Shown here: positions 20,636 through 32,149 of the stretch, piece by piece
Layout of the letters: each line of letters starts with the position of its first letter
Numbering within the stretch: the first letter of the stretch is position 1
NCBI RefSeq assembly: GCF_901709675.1
Contig: NC_051092.1
Coordinates: 16,497,128 to 16,561,127, forward strand
Source: Syngnathus acus
Taxonomy: Eukaryota > Chordata > Actinopteri > Syngnathiformes > Syngnathidae
Direction of reading: 5' to 3'
Length of the DNA stretch: 64,000 nucleotides
Position numbers and translations under genes: made by a program
The notes under the pieces: generated by a model
The model's database searches: none
The model's input: only the letters and a program-made list of their open reading frames with translations
What the model was told of the DNA's origin: nothing

Positions 20636-23593
20636 TTAGTTAAATGCTCGGGTAAAGAAATGAGTTTTAAGTTTTGTTTTGAAAATATCTAGCGACCTGG
20701 CCTCCCTGATACCTATTGGCAGTGTGTTCCATAGTTTGGGGGCGTAATTAACAAAGGCTGCATCACCGATCTTCTTTCTGCTGTTGCTGGGAGCCTCCAA
20801 TAAACCAGCAGCAGATGATCGCAGGGTTCTTGGAGGTATATAGCTAACAAGAGAGTTTGCAATGTAGCTTGGTCCCTGCCCATTGAGGGCTTTGTATAGA
20901 AGGAGAAGGATTTTAAAATCAATTCTAAATGTTACAGGAAGCCAGTGCAGAGCAGCTAGAACTGGTCTAATGTGCTCTCTCTTCTTGGTCCTGGTTAATA
21001 GGCGAGCTGCAGCGTTTTGGATGAGCTGAAGTCTATCAGTGGTTTTTTTCGGGAGACCAGTAAAGAGTGCATTACAGTAGTCAAGCCGGCTTGAAATAAA
21101 GGCATGAATCAGTTTCTCAGCATCATTTTGATTTATGAACGCTCTTACTTTGGCTATATTTCTAAGGTGGAAAAATGATGTTTTGGTAACCTTGTTAATG
21201 TGGGACCTGAAGCTTAGATCTGAATCTAAAATAACACCAAGACTTGTAATCTCGGATTTAATCCAGGGAGTTAATTTCCCCAAATTATTAAACAGCATTT
21301 CTCTTTTAGTTTTAGGGCCGATTAGCAAGATTTCAGTTTTATCCTCGTTTAACTTTAAGAAATTGTTGCTCATCCATTTATTTATAGCCAGAAGACAGTT
21401 GGTGATGGAGTTTATAGGTGTAGCATCATTGGGTTCTGCAGATATGTACAATTGTGTGTCATCCGCATAACTATGGAAATATACATTGTGCTTTCTGATG
21501 ACGTCGCCAAGCGGCAGCATGTAAAGTGAGAATAATAGTGGACCAAGGCAGCTGCCTTGTGCAACCCCATAGCGACTGTCATGTGTGTTGGACACATGCT
21601 CTCCTAAACTGACATAGAACTTTCTCCCTTTGATATATGTTCTGAACCAGTTTAACACACAGTCCGAAAGACCGACTAACCTTTCAAGACGATTGATTAG
21701 GATATCATGCTCAATGGTATCAAACGCTGCACTTAGGTCTAAGAGGATAAGAATCGACACCTTGTTTTCATCAGAGTTTAATCTGAGGTCGCTGATTATT
21801 TTAGTAAGAGCAGTTTCAGAGCTGTGGTATGTTCTAAAGCCTGACTGAAATTCCTCCAGGATATTGTTTTCTTTCAGAAACGAATTTATTTGCACTGAAA
21901 CTATCTTTTCAAGTATCTTACTAATGAAAGGAAGGTTGGATATCGGCCTATAGCTGGTCAGTACATTTCCATCTAGGTTGGGCTTCTTTAATAAAGGTTT
22001 TACCACAGCTGTTTTAAAGGCATCTGGGAAGATGCCTGTTTGAAGGGTTGTGTTTATAATGTTTAGGACATGACTTGAAACACTGTTGAATACCCGCTTA
22101 AAGAATGCTGTCGGTACAGGGTCAATACTTGAAGTGGAGGAGTTACACTCAGTGACAGTCTTGCAAAGCTCATTCAATGTAATACAGGTGAATGTTCCCA
22201 TGGTTACACAATTCTTATAGGATTTACTGAGATCATCTATGTTTATATCGGCAACAATACTGGCTCTAATTGAAGTTATTTTACTAGTGAAGAATAATGC
22301 GAGTTCTTCACATTTTGATGCAGAGAACTGTGGGGGTGTGGGGGCAATGTTGAGTAGTTGATCAATAGTGGAGAATAATATTCTAGAGTTTCCAGTGTTC
22401 TCTGAAATAATCTTAGAAAAGTAATCCTTTCTTGCCAGACATATTATTTTATTATAAGCAGTCATGGCGTCTCTGTATATATCACGATGAACTGTGAGTC
22501 TAGTTTTCCTCCATTTTCTTTCAGCTGCCCGACAGACTCTCTTGGTTTGCCTAACATTGCTATTGTTTAACCATGGGGAGATTCTGTCAGTACTTTTCCT
22601 TTTGACCTTTAGCGGTGCAACAGTATTCAGAGCAGACAACAAGATACCATTGAAATGTTCAACTATGTCATTTAGAGAGGAGTCATAGTTGTATGGCTCA
22701 AATGACCTCATAATATCAGAAAACTCTGCTTCAGCCTGCTCATCTAGGAATCGCTTTTGAACTAAAATTTCCCTTTTAGTCTGTGTTAAGGTTAGCTTTA
22801 CATTATAAGATACACAGTGATGGTCAGAGATAGGCAATTCACATACAGAGATATTATCAATGTCTATTCCTGTTGTTATTACTAAGTCCAAAGTGTTACC
22901 ATGCTGGTGAGTGGCTTCATTAATGTGTTGGGTAAGATTAAAACTGTTTAGTAGGTTTACCAGTTCTATAGCTTTGGAGTCGTTCTTTTTATTAATATAA
23001 ATATTTAGGTCTCCATTCAGAATTAATCTGTCATAGTTAGTGATTCCAAGTGAAATCAGCTCTGAGAATTCCTGTAGAAATAATGATGAGTATTTTGGTG
23101 GCCGATATAATGTGATAATGAGTACTGGTAATTTTGTTTTAAGTTCAAGAGCAAGATATTCAAATGATGAGAATTCACCAAGGTCGATGTTATTACCCAC
23201 AAACTGTGTAGAGAAAATAGCTGCTATTCCCCCGCCCCTTTTTTCATGTCTGACAGACTGATGGAACTTGTAGTTTGGAGGACAAGCTTCCATCAGTGTT
23301 GCTACACCATTGTTATTGTTTAGCCAGGTCTCAACCAAACATATACAGTGCAGATTCCTTTCAATGATCAGATCATTTACCAAAAAAGATTTGTTAACCA
23401 AAGATCTAACATTCAAAAGAGCTAATTTCAGTTGTTGTGTTTCAATAACAGGGACTGGTTCTGGCTGGACATTAAGACATGTAAGGTTACTGAGACGAGT
23501 ACCAGATGGTCTATGGTTACTACGATGTGTTTGACCATACCACCGGCTGTTTAATATTACTGGTATGTTTGAAGAGGTGGCATGGGGTCTGTC
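20636..23593 (-). CDS. L2 LINE ORF2: APE endonuclease and reverse transcriptase
   Basis: The protein nicks target DNA and copies the LINE RNA there. The frame is open from just after the TGA at 23594-23596 to 20636. The conserved part begins LNVRSLVNKSFLVNDL at 23416. Endonuclease residues are visible as LVETW, YRPPKYS, NGDLN and ISDHH. The reverse transcriptase has SYRPISNLPFISKILEK, LDLSAAFDT, AQGSCLGPLLFSLY and the YADDTQLYI active site, followed by the C-terminal CNALFTGLP and LHWLPVTFRI blocks. There is no ATG in the first 59 codons after the TGA. The first in-frame ATG is 42 codons past TTG 23416, inside the endonuclease, so translation probably depends on ORF1. Confidence 0.9.
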   Translation of the reverse strand, partial: DRPHATSSNIPVILNSRWYGQTHRSNHRPSGTRLSNLTCLNVQPEPVPVIETQQLKLALLNVRSLVNKSFLVNDLIIERNLHCICLVETWLNNNNGVATLMEACPPNYKFHQSVRHEKRGGGIAAIFSTQFVGNNIDLGEFSSFEYLALELKTKLPVLIITLYRPPKYSSLFLQEFSELISLGITNYDRLILNGDLNIYINKKNDSKAIELVNLLNSFNLTQHINEATHQHGNTLDLVITTGIDIDNISVCELPISDHHCVSYNVKLTLTQTKREILVQKRFLDEQAEAEFSDIMRSFEPYNYDSSLNDIVEHFNGILLSALNTVAPLKVKRKSTDRISPWLNNSNVRQTKRVCRAAERKWRKTRLTVHRDIYRDAMTAYNKIICLARKDYFSKIISENTGNSRILFSTIDQLLNIAPTPPQFSASKCEELALFFTSKITSIRASIVADINIDDLSKSYKNCVTMGTFTCITLNELCKTVTECNSSTSSIDPVPTAFFKRVFNSVSSHVLNIINTTLQTGIFPDAFKTAVVKPLLKKPNLDGNVLTSYRPISNLPFISKILEKIVSVQINSFLKENNILEEFQSGFRTYHSSETALTKIISDLRLNSDENKVSILILLDLSAAFDTIEHDILINRLERLVGLSDCVLNWFRTYIKGRKFYVSLGEHVSNTHDSRYGVAQGSCLGPLLFSLYMLPLGDVIRKHNVYFHSYADDTQLYISAEPNDATPINSITNCLLAINKWMSNNFLKLNEDKTEILLIGPKTKREMLFNNLGKLTPWIKSEITSLGVILDSDLSFRSHINKVTKTSFFHLRNIAKVRAFINQNDAEKLIHAFISSRLDYCNALFTGLPKKTTDRLQLIQNAAARLLTRTKKREHIRPVLAALHWLPVTFRIDFKILLLLYKALNGQGPSYIANSLVSYIPPRTLRSSAAGLLEAPSNSRKKIGDAAFVNYAPKLWNTLPIGIREARSLDIFKTKLKTHFFTRAFN

Positions 23594-25276
23594 TCATCTT
23601 TGTCTTATACCTGAGCGTCTGTTGTTGCTGCTGTTTAGTAGTCCATCAGCTTGACTGGCAGCTTTAACCAGTTCCTTAATTTGTGATTGTGGTGTGGGGG
23701 GGATTTGTGATTGAGGGGAAGGTGGGCAGGGGGATCGTTGGGTCCTCGATAGGCACAGAGACATCCTTCGATTGCCTTGGGTGATCTGGAACAGTGGGTC
23801 TGGTGAGGTGGGATGTGATGGAGGGGGGTGTGCAGGAGGGGGAGTGTGTGCTGTCCTTGATGGTCCACGTGGGAGGGGGGGAAAGGAATCCTGTGAGGGG
23901 GGAGGGGGGGAGATGGATCCTGGGAGGAGGGAGGGGGGGTGATTGCGTGCTGACGTCTTCGGTGGGCTATCCTTTGTGCGTTGCCAGCTGTCTTCTCTTA
24001 TCTTTGATAGGACACCATGTCTTTGATATGGTGTCCCAACGGCGTAACAAATGTTGGCACTGAGTAGCCTGGATCCGTAGATGTTTGGATGTATCCCATC
24101 CGGCTGGAATCGGTCTTTACAATTCCAAAAGATATTGAAATTATCAATAAACTGTATTCCATGTTTGAAGCACTCAGATGTCAGCCATGTATTTAGGCCA
24201 AGAAGTCTACTGAAAGATTCCGTTCCTTTGTTTAAGGTTGGAATGGGGCCAGAGATGTACACACACTGTGACTGATGGTCATCCAGTATGTTTAGCAACA
24301 GGGTCAAGTCTTTTTTCAGAATCTCAGACCCAGTTTTCTTATGTAGAATGTCAAAAGACCCGGTGTGGATAATGATTCTCATATTTCTTGGGCATGTATT
24401 TAAGATAACTGGAATCAGTTCTGCAATTTCAGATACAGTCGTGTTATCCATGCTAATGTTTTCAGTCTTTGGCATTTTAACAAATTTAGTTACTGAGTCT
24501 CCAATCAAGAGAGTGTGTGGTTCAGTTCTGGAGTTAGCAAAGTTTCTTCTGGCCCTCGGCCTGTCCATGGCTTGGGGACTGTTCCTGGGGTTGTGATTAG
24601 CCTTAGCGCTAGCAGTGTGATTAGTATCTGCGGCTTCATTACAGTTATTATCCAACATTTCATCCCTTGCCAATAGTTCATACCTGTTATGTAGTGGAAG
24701 ATCAGGTGTAGGAGTGAGTGTTGATGCTTCCATATCTAATCTCTTGCCCGGTTTGCCTCTCGGGCTGACAGCTGGTGTTGATGTTTTTGGCCTGGCTCCA
24801 TTGCGATGCCAGTAAGCGGTTGTCGTCGGAGCTTCTGCAGCTAATCCAGGGTTACGGACAACATCAGAGAGCATCCTGGGAGTTTCCACCACTAGTTCAG
24901 TAGTGTTAGGACATATCCAGGGAAGTGTGTCGGTCAGATCTGTAGCGGGAGCCTCCACGTTGATAGCCCCGTCTATAACAATCTGTGTCTGTCCGTTAGC
25001 ATTTGGTGCTACTTTGGCTACATGATAAGCGTCAATGAGCTGCTCCACAGCTGCTACCGAGTCCGTGAATTTGTCATTTTCACATATCTGATGTAGTGTT
25101 TCAATCTGTATTCCAAGTTGCATTTCAAGCTGGAATATCCTCTGATTCAGTCGCTTACACTCCGTGCAGTTTACCGGTTTTGATGGCGTTGGAGACATGT
25201 TGGAGAGATTTGAGGACACTCCTTGGTGGTAGCTGGTCTTCTGCAGTCTAGTAGTAGCTACTGCAGGCATATGCAC
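23594..25276 (-). CDS. L2 LINE ORF1 with SGNH/esterase-like domain
   Basis: About 558 residues if it starts at the ATG at 25268-25270; the open frame reaches 25276 with GTG. Near the N-terminus CTECKRLNQRIFQLEMQL suggests a Cys pair and a coiled coil. After a basic, disordered stretch comes an SGNH-like domain at roughly residues 255-410: LLIGDSV (block I Ser), HTGSFD (where GxND is usual), GPIP and DGIHPN (Asp and His). Such esterase-like ORF1 proteins are known in CR1/L2 LINEs. The tail is rich in Pro and Ser. The stop TGA is followed in the same frame by ORF2. Confidence 0.88.
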   Translation of the reverse strand: MHMPAVATTRLQKTSYHQGVSSNLSNMSPTPSKPVNCTECKRLNQRIFQLEMQLGIQIETLHQICENDKFTDSVAAVEQLIDAYHVAKVAPNANGQTQIVIDGAINVEAPATDLTDTLPWICPNTTELVVETPRMLSDVVRNPGLAAEAPTTTAYWHRNGARPKTSTPAVSPRGKPGKRLDMEASTLTPTPDLPLHNRYELLARDEMLDNNCNEAADTNHTASAKANHNPRNSPQAMDRPRARRNFANSRTEPHTLLIGDSVTKFVKMPKTENISMDNTTVSEIAELIPVILNTCPRNMRIIIHTGSFDILHKKTGSEILKKDLTLLLNILDDHQSQCVYISGPIPTLNKGTESFSRLLGLNTWLTSECFKHGIQFIDNFNIFWNCKDRFQPDGIHPNIYGSRLLSANICYAVGTPYQRHGVLSKIREDSWQRTKDSPPKTSARNHPPSLLPGSISPPPPSQDSFPPLPRGPSRTAHTPPPAHPPPSHPTSPDPLFQITQGNRRMSLCLSRTQRSPCPPSPQSQIPPTPQSQIKELVKAASQADGLLNSSNNRRSGIRQR

Positions 25277-25789
25277 GATGAACTATAGTAGTATTACCTG
25301 AGTTCGGGTGCTTGTTACCTTGGCTACTGTTATTATTTTGCCTTGATGATGCTATTATTTGTTTACTAAGGATTTATTACTTTTATTTGTTTTTTAAGTT
25401 ATTACCATCCCTTTGTAATTACCGTAATTTTCGGACTATAAGTCGCTCCGGAGTACAAGTCGCATCAGCCATAAAATCAGTCAGCTTTATTGTCAATCTC
25501 TCCACATGTCAAGACACACAAAGAAATCGAAATTACGTTTCCACTATCCCACGGTGACAAGACATAGTACATAGTAGTACAATGCCCAAAAAAGTGAAAA
25601 AAAACATATATAAGTCGCTCCGGAGTATAAGTCGCATTTTGGGGGGCAATTTATTCGACAAAATCCAACACCAAGAACAGTCATGAACGAGCAACAACAG
25701 GCTAAACGGTAGGTATGCTAACGTGACATAAACACAAACAAAGAGCTGACGTAACATTCAGTTATTTAAAAAAAACTATTACATAAATA

Positions 25790-26215
25790 ACACGTTTATA
25801 AAACCATCTGTCACTCCAATTCATTAAATCCATCGATCGTCCTTTGTCAACAATGCGTGCGCGCCGCTGACGGCGCTTGCACTTCAAAATATTCCACAGG
25901 CCCATATAACGATATATAAATTATATATCAAGTAACTATTATACAAGCAATAATGTTATCAAACCATCTGTGTCACTCCAAATCATTAAATCCATCGATC
26001 GTCCTTTGTCAACAATGGGTGCGCGCAGCTGACGGCGCTTGCACTTCAAAATATTCCACAGGCCCATATAACGATATATAAATTAGAAATCAAAAAACTA
26101 TTATATAAGCAATACTATTATCAAACCATCTGTGCACTCTAAATCATTAAATCCATCGATCAAATTCCTCGTCCTTTGTCAACAACGCCGCGCGTGAGCT
26201 CTGACGTCAGCCTCG
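25790..26215 (-). repeat. Tandem repeats of a pogo-like transposase tail, 3 units
   Basis: Three units share CATCTGTGTCACTCCAAATC, CATTAAATCCATCGATCGTC and CAACAATGCGTGCGCG. Read on the minus strand they correspond to a coding tail and the bases after its stop. Similar units occur at 39270-40150. Confidence 0.75.
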
Positions 26216-26374
26216 TCGTTATTCCACAGATTTAGTATATAACTATATTGTAGCCCTAACAAAGTACAAGGAAAGACGTGGGTTTGGTAAACGGCTCTTT
26301 ATTTAACAAAACAAACTTCCAGGCGTGTGGCGGCGTGGACTTCCAGCCACGAAGGTGGAAGAGAGATCTATAGA

Positions 26375-26630
26375 ATAGGACCGGGCGTGCGTAAAAGCCA
26401 TGACCGAGCCCCATCCACCGTCCCCGGATAGCCACCCGGCCGAGCGCCGGCCCCCGACTTCCATCCACGGAGGTGAAAGAGAGCTCCGGAGAGTAGGACC
26501 GGGCGTGCGTAAAAGCCATGTCCGAGCCCCATCCACCGTCCCTGGACAGCCACCCGGCCGAGCGCCGGCCCCCGACTTCAATCCACGGAGGTGAAAGAGA
26601 GCTCCTTAGAGTAGGACCGGGTGTGGGTAA
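26375..26630. repeat. 118-bp minisatellite, about 2.5 units
   Basis: Units begin TAGGACCGGGCGTGCGTAAA and contain CACCCGGCCGAGCGCCGG. The inverted relative at 38713-39060 has an exact 118-bp period. Confidence 0.85.
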
Positions 26631-26837
26631 AAGCCATAATAGTTTTTCAAACCTTCTGTGTCACTCCAAATCCTTCAAACTCTTCGTCCGCCGTGTCACT
26701 TAGAAACAAAGCCGCTAATGATGCCGGTAGTACGTGGGGCATCTTCGTCATCCTGTGATCAATCTTTGTCCTTTATGTAAACAACCGCCGCGCCACTCCG
26801 CGTCGCGCTGCTGACGTCACTCGAAATTCAAAAACAG

Positions 26838-28648
26838 TAATCCCTTGCTACATCGCGGTTCGTTTATCGCGGTTTCACTTTTTTTTTTTCGAGAAAATCT
26901 TTGAAAAAAAACACATAAGTCGGTTGTTCCCAAAGATGATCTTTTTTCTGAAATAATCTTACGTTTACGGACTTAAGTAGGAGTCAAAATTTGGGTGCGT
27001 ATTATACATGGGTACAGGCTTTTTTCCAGCAGCGACATGCCATTTTTACGGTGCGTATTATACATGGGGGCGCATTATACATGGAAAAAAACTGTAATTG
27101 TTTTTTGCCAAATAGTAATTAACTTGGAGTTTCATGGCTGCAACACGTCCAGTAGACGTTGGGAAAGGTGGCAAAAAATACTGAGAAAGCCGAGAAAAGC
27201 TCATCAAACACCTATTTGGAACATCCCACATGTGATCAGGCTAATTGGGAACAGGTTGGTACCATGATTGGGGATAAAAGGAGCCTCCCCAAACACGCTC
27301 AGTCATTCACAAGCAAGGATGGGGTGAGGTTCACCACTTTGTCCACAACTGCGTGAGAAAATAGTTGAACAGTTTAAGAACAACATTTCTTAAAGCAAAA
27401 TTGCAAGGTATTTAGGGATTTCAACATCTACGGTCCATAATATCATCAAAAGGTTCAGAGAATCTGGTGAAATCACTGCACGTAAGCGCCACGGCCGGAA
27501 ACCAAGACTGAATGACCGTGACCTTCGATCCCTCAGACGGCACTGCCTTCAAAACAGACATGAGTGTGTAAAGGATATCACCAAATGGGCTCAGGAAAAC
27601 TTCAGAAAACCACTGTCAGTAAATACAGTTCGTCACTACATCAGTAAGTGCGGGTTAAAACTCTACCATGCAAAGCAAAAGCCGTTTATGAACAACATCC
27701 AGAAACGCCGCCGGGTTCTCTGGGCCCGAGCTCATGTAAAATGGACTGATGCACCATGGAAAAGTGTTTTTCGGTCTGATGAGTCCACTTTTCAAATTGT
27801 TTTTGGAAACACTGGACGTCGTGTCCTCCGGACCAAATAGGAAGCGGACCATCCGGACTGTTATCAACGCAAAGTTCAAAAGCCAGCATCTGTGATGGTA
27901 TGGGGGTGCATTAGTTCCCATGGCATGGGTGACTTACATTTCTGTGAAGGCAACATAAATGCTGAAAAGTACATACAGATTTTGGAGCAACATATGCTGC
28001 CCACCAAGCGACGTCTTTTTCAAGGACGCCGCTGCTTATTTCAGCAAGATAATGCCTAGCCACATTCTGCACGTGTTACAACAGCGTGGCTTCGAAGTAA
28101 AAGAGTCCAGGTTCTCCCCTGGCCCGCTTGCAGTCCAGACCTGTCTCCCATTGAAAATGTGTGGCGCATTATGAAGCGTAAAATACGACAGGGAAGACCC
28201 CGGACTGTTGAACATCTGAAGCGGTTCATCAAGCAAGAATGGGAAAGAATTCCACATGAAAAGCTAAGAGAATTAGTCTCCTCTCTTCCAAAACGTTTGA
28301 GTGTTATTAAAAAAAAAGGTGATGTAACGAAGCCCTTTCCCAACTTCCACTGTACGTGTTGCAGCCACGAAATGAATGAATGAAATTCTAAGTTAATTGT
28401 TTGAAAAATAAAATAAAGTTTACGAGTTTGAGCATTAAATATGTTGTCTTTGTAGTGTGTTCAATTGAATATAGGTTGAAAAGGATTTTCAAATCATTGT
28501 ATTTTGTTTATATTTACATTTTACACAATTTCACAATTTCAACCGAATCCGGTTCGTACATATACTGTGCGTACTCTATTTCACGGAGCATCGTTTATCG
28601 CAAGTGGTTCTGGAACGCATCTCCCGCTATAACCTGGGGATCACTGTA
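26838..28648. mobile_element. Pogo-like family B element carrying a second Tc1-type element
   Basis: Left end CAGTAATCCCTTGCTACATC with TCGCGGTTCGTTTATCGCGG; right end GGGGATCACTG followed by TA. The middle is occupied by a Tc1-like element of a family different from Tc1-A to E. Confidence 0.65.
27136..28374 (+). pseudogene. Transposase of a second Tc1-like family, broken
   Basis: Plus-strand remains of an IS630/Tc1-type transposase with an N-terminal helix-turn-helix (VHNIIKRFRESGEITARKR near 27430). The first catalytic Asp is in FRSDESTFQIV (about 27770), the second in CLFQQDNA near 28035-28055 followed by a stop, and the Glu in SPIENVWRIMKR (28144 on). Stops at 27354 and 27838, and frameshifts near 27955, 28060 and 28130, break the frame. 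Closest by feel to fish Tcb1-type elements. Its terminal repeats were not located precisely. Confidence 0.85.
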
Positions 28649-29152
28649 TACCAGAATTTGGGTCCCTGTGTCAAACAAAGTAGAACATTTTCATTATACA
28701 GCAATTTAAGACTATATGAAGCTGAGATATAACGTTTTACTTGGGGGCTATTCTGGATTGTATCCATACCAGCTTGAACTTGAATCCATGGATTTTTATG
28801 AACCTTAGGCACATACCTGACGACCTAAAAATCCTAAACTTTTCGACAAGTGCACAATTTCCTTATTTTCTCCTAGCTAGTAGTGGCCTGGCCACCCCGA
28901 CTGGATCACCACCTTATCGTGGTGGGGTGGTTTGGATGTCTCCATGACCCCTAGAGCTATGTCGGCTGGAGTATTGCACTCCTGGCAGGGTCACCCATGC
29001 CAAACAGGTCGAAGGGACCAGACAAAGAGTGATTCCACTGGCCCTCCAGGTTGGGGTTTGGGCTGTTGGCTGATAACCCGCTCCCGGAAAAAAGCATTAT
29101 TACAGAAACCATAAGCAAAGCGCACACACCAAATCAGGGGAACACTGTAGCC

Positions 29153-30445
29153 CAGGGGTGGGCAAACTTTTTGACTCGCGGGCCGAACTGGGTTCTAAAT
29201 TTGGACCGGAGGGCCGAACCAGGAGCAGATGGACGTAGTGTTTGTGTGAAGTAATATAAGCGACCTGTAAAGGTTATTGCATAAAAGATTTTGGCCTTTA
29301 GTAGGTAGTAAAGCATGGATATTCCAAACAAGTTTTTTGAAAACAAATGCATTTATTAACAGCATTAAAAAAAAAAAATCACTAAAAAACTGCTATCAGT
29401 GATTCTCATAAAATACGACACTATTATTATGAATAACAGTCTCCATCACTTCAGTGCCTGCAGGTCACATTAATGAAAAATGTTTATCTTATGAGATCAC
29501 ATCAAACAGCAAACATTCTGACCAAATATATCATCTTGAAGAATCGGTGAAAGCATACATCCAAATAAAGTAATCAAAACGGCAACACGGTGAGGGGTAT
29601 CTGAACATCAGAGCAGAGTTTTAACTCACAAACACCTGGTAACAGAGGTGAGGAAACGGGAAACACTTCCTTAAAGTAAGCCTTAAGAACTTTACAGGTT
29701 AAGATTAGTCGCAAACAGGTGGTGCATCAATGTCCTTGAGCATCCTGCATTGTTTGAAAATGAGAATGGTCGCTAGTTTCAATCCCTGCTATGTGTACAA
29801 ATCATATTCAAAATGCATTTTTTTACAACAAACTTGAGAGCCTCCCCTTCATTTTCAGTGGGAACAGTGTTGTTGGTCTCCCTTTTTTGCTAGTGCATCA
29901 TAGTCTGGAGTAAAATTTGTTGTGGCAATTCTTAGGAGAGATCCGTTTACCTCGATCTGTGACGGGTTGATGTGGCTGAACGTCACGTCGCGTACGTCGA
30001 GCCAAATTGGCCACTCTTTTAACATTCGGCACTCACTTCTTTTCTTCGGGCCACTCATTTTAATGGAAGGATTCCAGGGGAAGGTTTGTGGGTGGCTTTA
30101 GCGTAAAACTGTATCTGAAAGCTCAGCGAGCGAATTACAAGAATGCTGTCGTCACAGCCCACGCTCTAAATTCGGGACTGATACAAATAGAGCGCAAGTG
30201 CGCCATGTTCGTACTACTGAGTACGTACGTACACGCACTTGTGAGTGTGCACCGAGCTTTCTGACACGGCTTCCGGTAGTAAATGCGCAGGCGAGCGGTT
30301 CCCCATCTACTGGGGAAACGCAGTCATTGCAGGCAAAATGACCAAAAAAAAAGTTTAATAATACAATTAATTCAGGGTTGGCGGGCCGGATTAAACGGTC
30401 CCGTGGGCCGGATGTGGCCCGCGGGCCGTAGTTTGCCCACCCCTG
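29153..30445 (-). mobile_element. hAT deletion derivative (copy B), exact target duplication
   Basis: Ends CAGGGGTGGGCAAAC and GTTTGCCCACCCCTG; flanks CTGTAGCC at 29145-29152 and 30446-30453 are identical. On the minus strand 29855-30058 is a 67-codon frame that fuses the start of a GTF2IRD2-like hAT transposase (MSGPKKRSECRML) to its C-terminus (LRIATTNFTPDYDALAKKG). This is the same junction as in copies A and D. It is non-autonomous. Confidence 0.95.
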
Positions 30446-30540
30446 CTGTAGCCAGTCCTGTAACCAGAGACACCATGACGCACAGGGGCCAAAGCCAACA
30501 GGACGCCCTTGGGCCGAATAGACCACTGCTGCACCCGAAA

Positions 30541-32027
30541 AACACCATGAAGATTGGAAACTGGAATGTACGAACACTATACGTAAGCGGCAACATCACA
30601 CTAGCAGCAATATGACCAACAGAGGAATGGACATCATGGGTATCAGCGAAACACACTGGACAGGACAAGGAAGAGTGGAAAAACTCGAGGCATAACCCTG
30701 CTCTCCGTAGTGGGAAAGATACTGGGCAGGATTATAGTAGATCGAATAAAGAATGGAATCAATTGCAGGCTGAAAAAGGAACAAGCAGGTTACAGGACAG
30801 GTAGGGGAACAACAGAGCAAATCTTCATATTGAGAAACATAATCGAACAGGTAAATGAGTGGCAAGCAACACTATACTTAAACTTCGTAGACTTTGAAAA
30901 AGCCTTCGACTCTGTACATCACGAAAGCCTGTGGATCATCATGAAGAAGTATGGAATTCCGGAGAAGATTGTGGGAATGGTCAAACTATTTTATAAAGAC
31001 TTCCAGTGTGCGGTAGAAGACCAAGGGGAAGTATGTGAGTGGTTCAACATCAAAACCGGCGTAAAACAAGGATGCAATATGTCAGGGTTCTTGTTTTTAA
31101 TTGTGATAGACTGGATTATGAGAAGAACAGTTCATGAGGGAGACAATGGCATTAGATAGACGTTGACATCAAAACGATCAAAATGATTTGGACTTCGCAG
31201 ATGATATAGCGTTACTCTCCTCTACAAAACACAATATGCAGAATAAAACAACCCGAATGGATGCAGAAGCCAAGCGAGTCGGACTCAAGATCAATACACA
31301 AAAGACAAAACAATGAGGATAAATGCAAAAAAACAGGAACGAATCAAGATCAATGAGGAAGATATTGAGGATGTAGACCAGTTCACTTACTTGGGAGCAA
31401 TAGTACGTAAAGAGGGAGGCGGAATGAAAGATCTGAAGAATAAGTTGTCAAAAGCGAGGGGCATTTATCAAACTTAAAAACATCTGGAGCTCCAATGACA
31501 TCTTAAGAAGAACCAAGCTAAAGCTTTATAAGACGCTAGTAGTGCCAGTACTGCTGTATGGATGTGAAACGTGGAAAATGAATAAAGGAGACAGCAAGGC
31601 AATTGATGTATTCCACAACCGATGCCTACGAAGAATACTCCGCATACATTGGCAAGACCACCTCAGCACTAAATACGTACTAGAAAGAGCTGAAATGGAG
31701 CCGTTGAGTGAAGAAGTTAGGATGCGTAGATGGAAAATGATAGGGCACATACAACGGCAGGACCACAACGACTGCAACACAGCCATGACCTGGGTACCAG
31801 AAGGAAAAAGGAAAGGAAGACCGAAGACCACCTGGAGGCGTACTGTCGAGAAAGAAAGGAAAGAAGCAGGATGTAAGTCATGGTCTGAAGCGAGGACTGC
31901 AGCAGCTGATCGTGACAAGTGGAAGCGCTCTCTGAAGGCCTTATGTGCCACAAAGCACGAAGTAGATAGATCTACTGGATCGATAGATCGATCGAGGAGT
32001 GGCCTGGGCTGCAAAGGACCTTCATAG
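30541..32027 (+). pseudogene. RTE-like endonuclease/reverse transcriptase, deleted and frameshifted
   Basis: Starts MKIGNWNVRTLYVSGN (30547), the beginning of an APE endonuclease, then jumps within about 150 bp to the reverse transcriptase, losing most of the endonuclease. The RT part (30710-31159) shows GYRTGRGTTEQIFILRN, NFVDFEKAFDSVHHES and GVKQGCNMSGFLF. After a frameshift near 31160, DFADDIALLSS keeps the FADD active site. The C-terminal part at 31542-32027 has LYGCETWKMNK, RCLRRILRIHW and PEGKRKGRPKTTWRR. It is dead. Confidence 0.88.
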
Positions 32028-32149
32028 CTGCTCGCACCTCTACTTTTTAATGTTAGTTTTGTCTGATTCAAGTCATTTCTGTGACCACTGTGGGGTTGTC
32101 CTTTACAATGGAGTTTTGTTCAAAGTATATTTGTGTATGACCCCTGCAG

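Larger units (their letters stand above)
20368..25290 (-). mobile_element. L2-clade LINE, nearly full length
   Basis: Minus-strand LINE with ORF1 (23594-25276) and ORF2 (20636-23593), both uninterrupted apart from the TGA between them. The 3' end, at low coordinates, is an (ATT)n run after CTTTGAGCTGCATTTC, as in L2-type elements. It is inserted at the 3' end of the decayed LINE at 15707-20345. The 5' boundary near 25290 is approximate. Its intact frames make it one of the youngest elements here, with Tc1-B. Confidence 0.9.
25423..26837 (-). mobile_element. Pogo-like family A element with repeated tails and a 118-bp minisatellite
   Basis: Starts CCGTAATTTTCGGACTATAA after TA. Inside lie a LINE 3' fragment (about 25480-25590), three tandem ~120-bp copies of a block ending GTCACTCCAAATCATTAAAT (the reverse of a transposase tail with DGFNDLE), the ACTATATTGTAGC block, about 2.5 units of a 118-bp repeat (about 26375-26630) and one more tail block. 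It ends directly against a family B terminus at 26838. The same arrangement is found inverted at 38512-40430. No full transposase remains. Confidence 0.7.
28866..32035 (+). mobile_element. RTE-like LINE, internally deleted, split by hAT copy B
   Basis: A 5' leader (GACTGGATCACCACCTTATC, then GGGTCACCCATGCCAAACAG) runs to 29152. A hAT element sits at 29153-30445, and the LINE continues at 30446 with CCAGTCCTGTAACCAGAGAC. The exact 8-bp duplication CTGTAGCC shows that the two halves were once joined. It ends shortly before the vps4a exon at 32150. Confidence 0.8.
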
